A stretch of DNA of 5,708 nt from Spirochaetales bacterium (GTDB taxonomy: Bacteria > Spirochaetota > Spirochaetia > SZUA-6 > DRHE01), in the NCBI GenBank assembly GCA_016930895.1, contig JAFGFV010000149.1:1-5708 (forward strand), written 5' to 3'. Numbering within the stretch: position 1 is the stretch's first letter; the number at the start of each line of letters is the position of its first letter. The translations under genes were made by a program, and so were the position numbers. This document shows, in pieces, positions 5,146-5,708 of this stretch. Under the pieces are notes generated by a model. It searched no databases. It was not told the origin of the DNA and saw only the letters and a program-made list of their open reading frames with translations.

Positions 5146-5708
5146 CTACCGGGTCACCGCGTCGGGAAAGAAGAGCACGTCACCGGCGACCTTGAAGTCC
5201 CCGATGATCGCCTGCCCTTCCACCGAGGTCATCCACGCGATCAGCTGCATGGCCCCGAAGTAATCCACGTGTGGAAACCGGTCCGGGTTGACCGCGATGA
5301 TCCCGTAGGGGTTGAACAGCCGGGGGTCCCCCTCGACCAGGATCGGCAGCTCGACCTTGCTCTTCATGGCCAGGTAGGTGCCTCGATCGGCCAGGGTGTA
5401 GCCCTGCAGGTCGTTCGCCATGGTGATGACCGGCCCCATCCCCTGCCCGGCCTCCCGGTACCAGCGTCCGGAGGGGCTGATCCCGGCGGCCTTCCAGAGG
5501 TCCTTCTCCATGACGTGGGTCCCGGAGTTGTCACCCCGGGAGACGAAGGGGGACTGCCGGCCGGCGATCTTCCGGAAGGCCGCCACCGCGTCCTTCATGC
5601 CCCACACGCCGGCGGGATCGGAGGCCGGCCCGATGATGACGAAGTCGTTGTGCATGACGTCCCGGCGGTTCACGCCGTAGCCGTCGGCCACGAACTTGTC
5701 CTCCAGGG
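5146..5708 (-). CDS. tupA: Tungstate-binding periplasmic protein TupA, C-terminal part
   Basis: Partial: the reading frame runs off the right edge and stops at TAG 5148-5146, giving about 187 residues of the C-terminal portion. It is the solute-binding subunit that delivers the oxyanion to TupB. TupA hallmarks seen: ADGYGVNRRDVMHNDFVII followed by GPASDPAG, SRGDNSGTH, EKDLW and FNPYGIIAVNP, and a TSVEGQAIIGDF motif near the end. The Arg in SRGDxSGTH lies in the conserved binding region; I think it may correspond to the Arg that gives tungstate over molybdate selectivity in studied TupA proteins, but could not verify the alignment. The signal peptide and the N-terminal TTT-type anion-binding motif lie outside the window. 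The GTG at 5691 is internal (Val in KFVADGYG), not the start. It precedes tupB by 25 bases in the same direction. Confidence 0.93.
   Translation of the reverse strand, partial: LEDKFVADGYGVNRRDVMHNDFVIIGPASDPAGVWGMKDAVAAFRKIAGRQSPFVSRGDNSGTHVMEKDLWKAAGISPSGRWYREAGQGMGPVITMANDLQGYTLADRGTYLAMKSKVELPILVEGDPRLFNPYGIIAVNPDRFPHVDYFGAMQLIAWMTSVEGQAIIGDFKVAGDVLFFPDAVTR

Overview
The window is GC-rich bacterial DNA with eight protein genes packed on the minus strand and one tRNA gene, cut at its 5' end, on the plus strand at the left edge. Read in the direction of transcription (right to left), the protein genes are tupA (its 5' part lies outside the window), tupB, tupC, moeA, moaA, moaC, a short MOSC-domain gene and moaB/mogA. 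Junctions are overlaps or gaps of at most 25 bases, so this looks like one operon. There is no stretch of 300 bases without a gene.

Region by region: 5708-4437 holds the solute-binding protein and permease of a tungstate-type (Tup) ABC importer, and 4447-3443 its ATPase, which carries an extra C-terminal oxyanion-binding (TOBE/Mop) region. 3443-108 holds pyranopterin cofactor genes: MoeA (metal insertion), MoaA and MoaC (GTP to cyclic pyranopterin monophosphate), a MOSC protein of unknown substrate, and a MoaB/Mog-type adenylyltransferase. 1-69 is tRNA-Arg(UCU), convergent with the operon, with 38 bases between the two and no evident terminator.

How they work together: the importer supplies tungstate (perhaps also molybdate), MoaA/MoaC start the pterin, MoaB/Mog adenylylates molybdopterin and MoeA inserts the metal. 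The layout suggests an operon for a tungsten (or mixed W/Mo) cofactor. The molybdopterin synthase genes (moaD, moaE), moeB and mobA are absent here and would have to be elsewhere.

Organism: high GC, dense minus-strand operon, a Tup importer and an unusually short MoaA fit an anaerobic or facultatively anaerobic bacterium, for example a high-GC Desulfobacterota or Firmicutes lineage. This is inference; nothing in the window fixes the taxon.

I do not see a wholly new system. The points most worth following are the compact MoaA with a Lys replacing a GTP-contacting Arg, the dedicated tungstate-uptake plus cofactor operon, the orphan MOSC protein overlapping moaB, and an AT-rich inverted repeat with a promoter-like sequence at the tupC/moeA junction.
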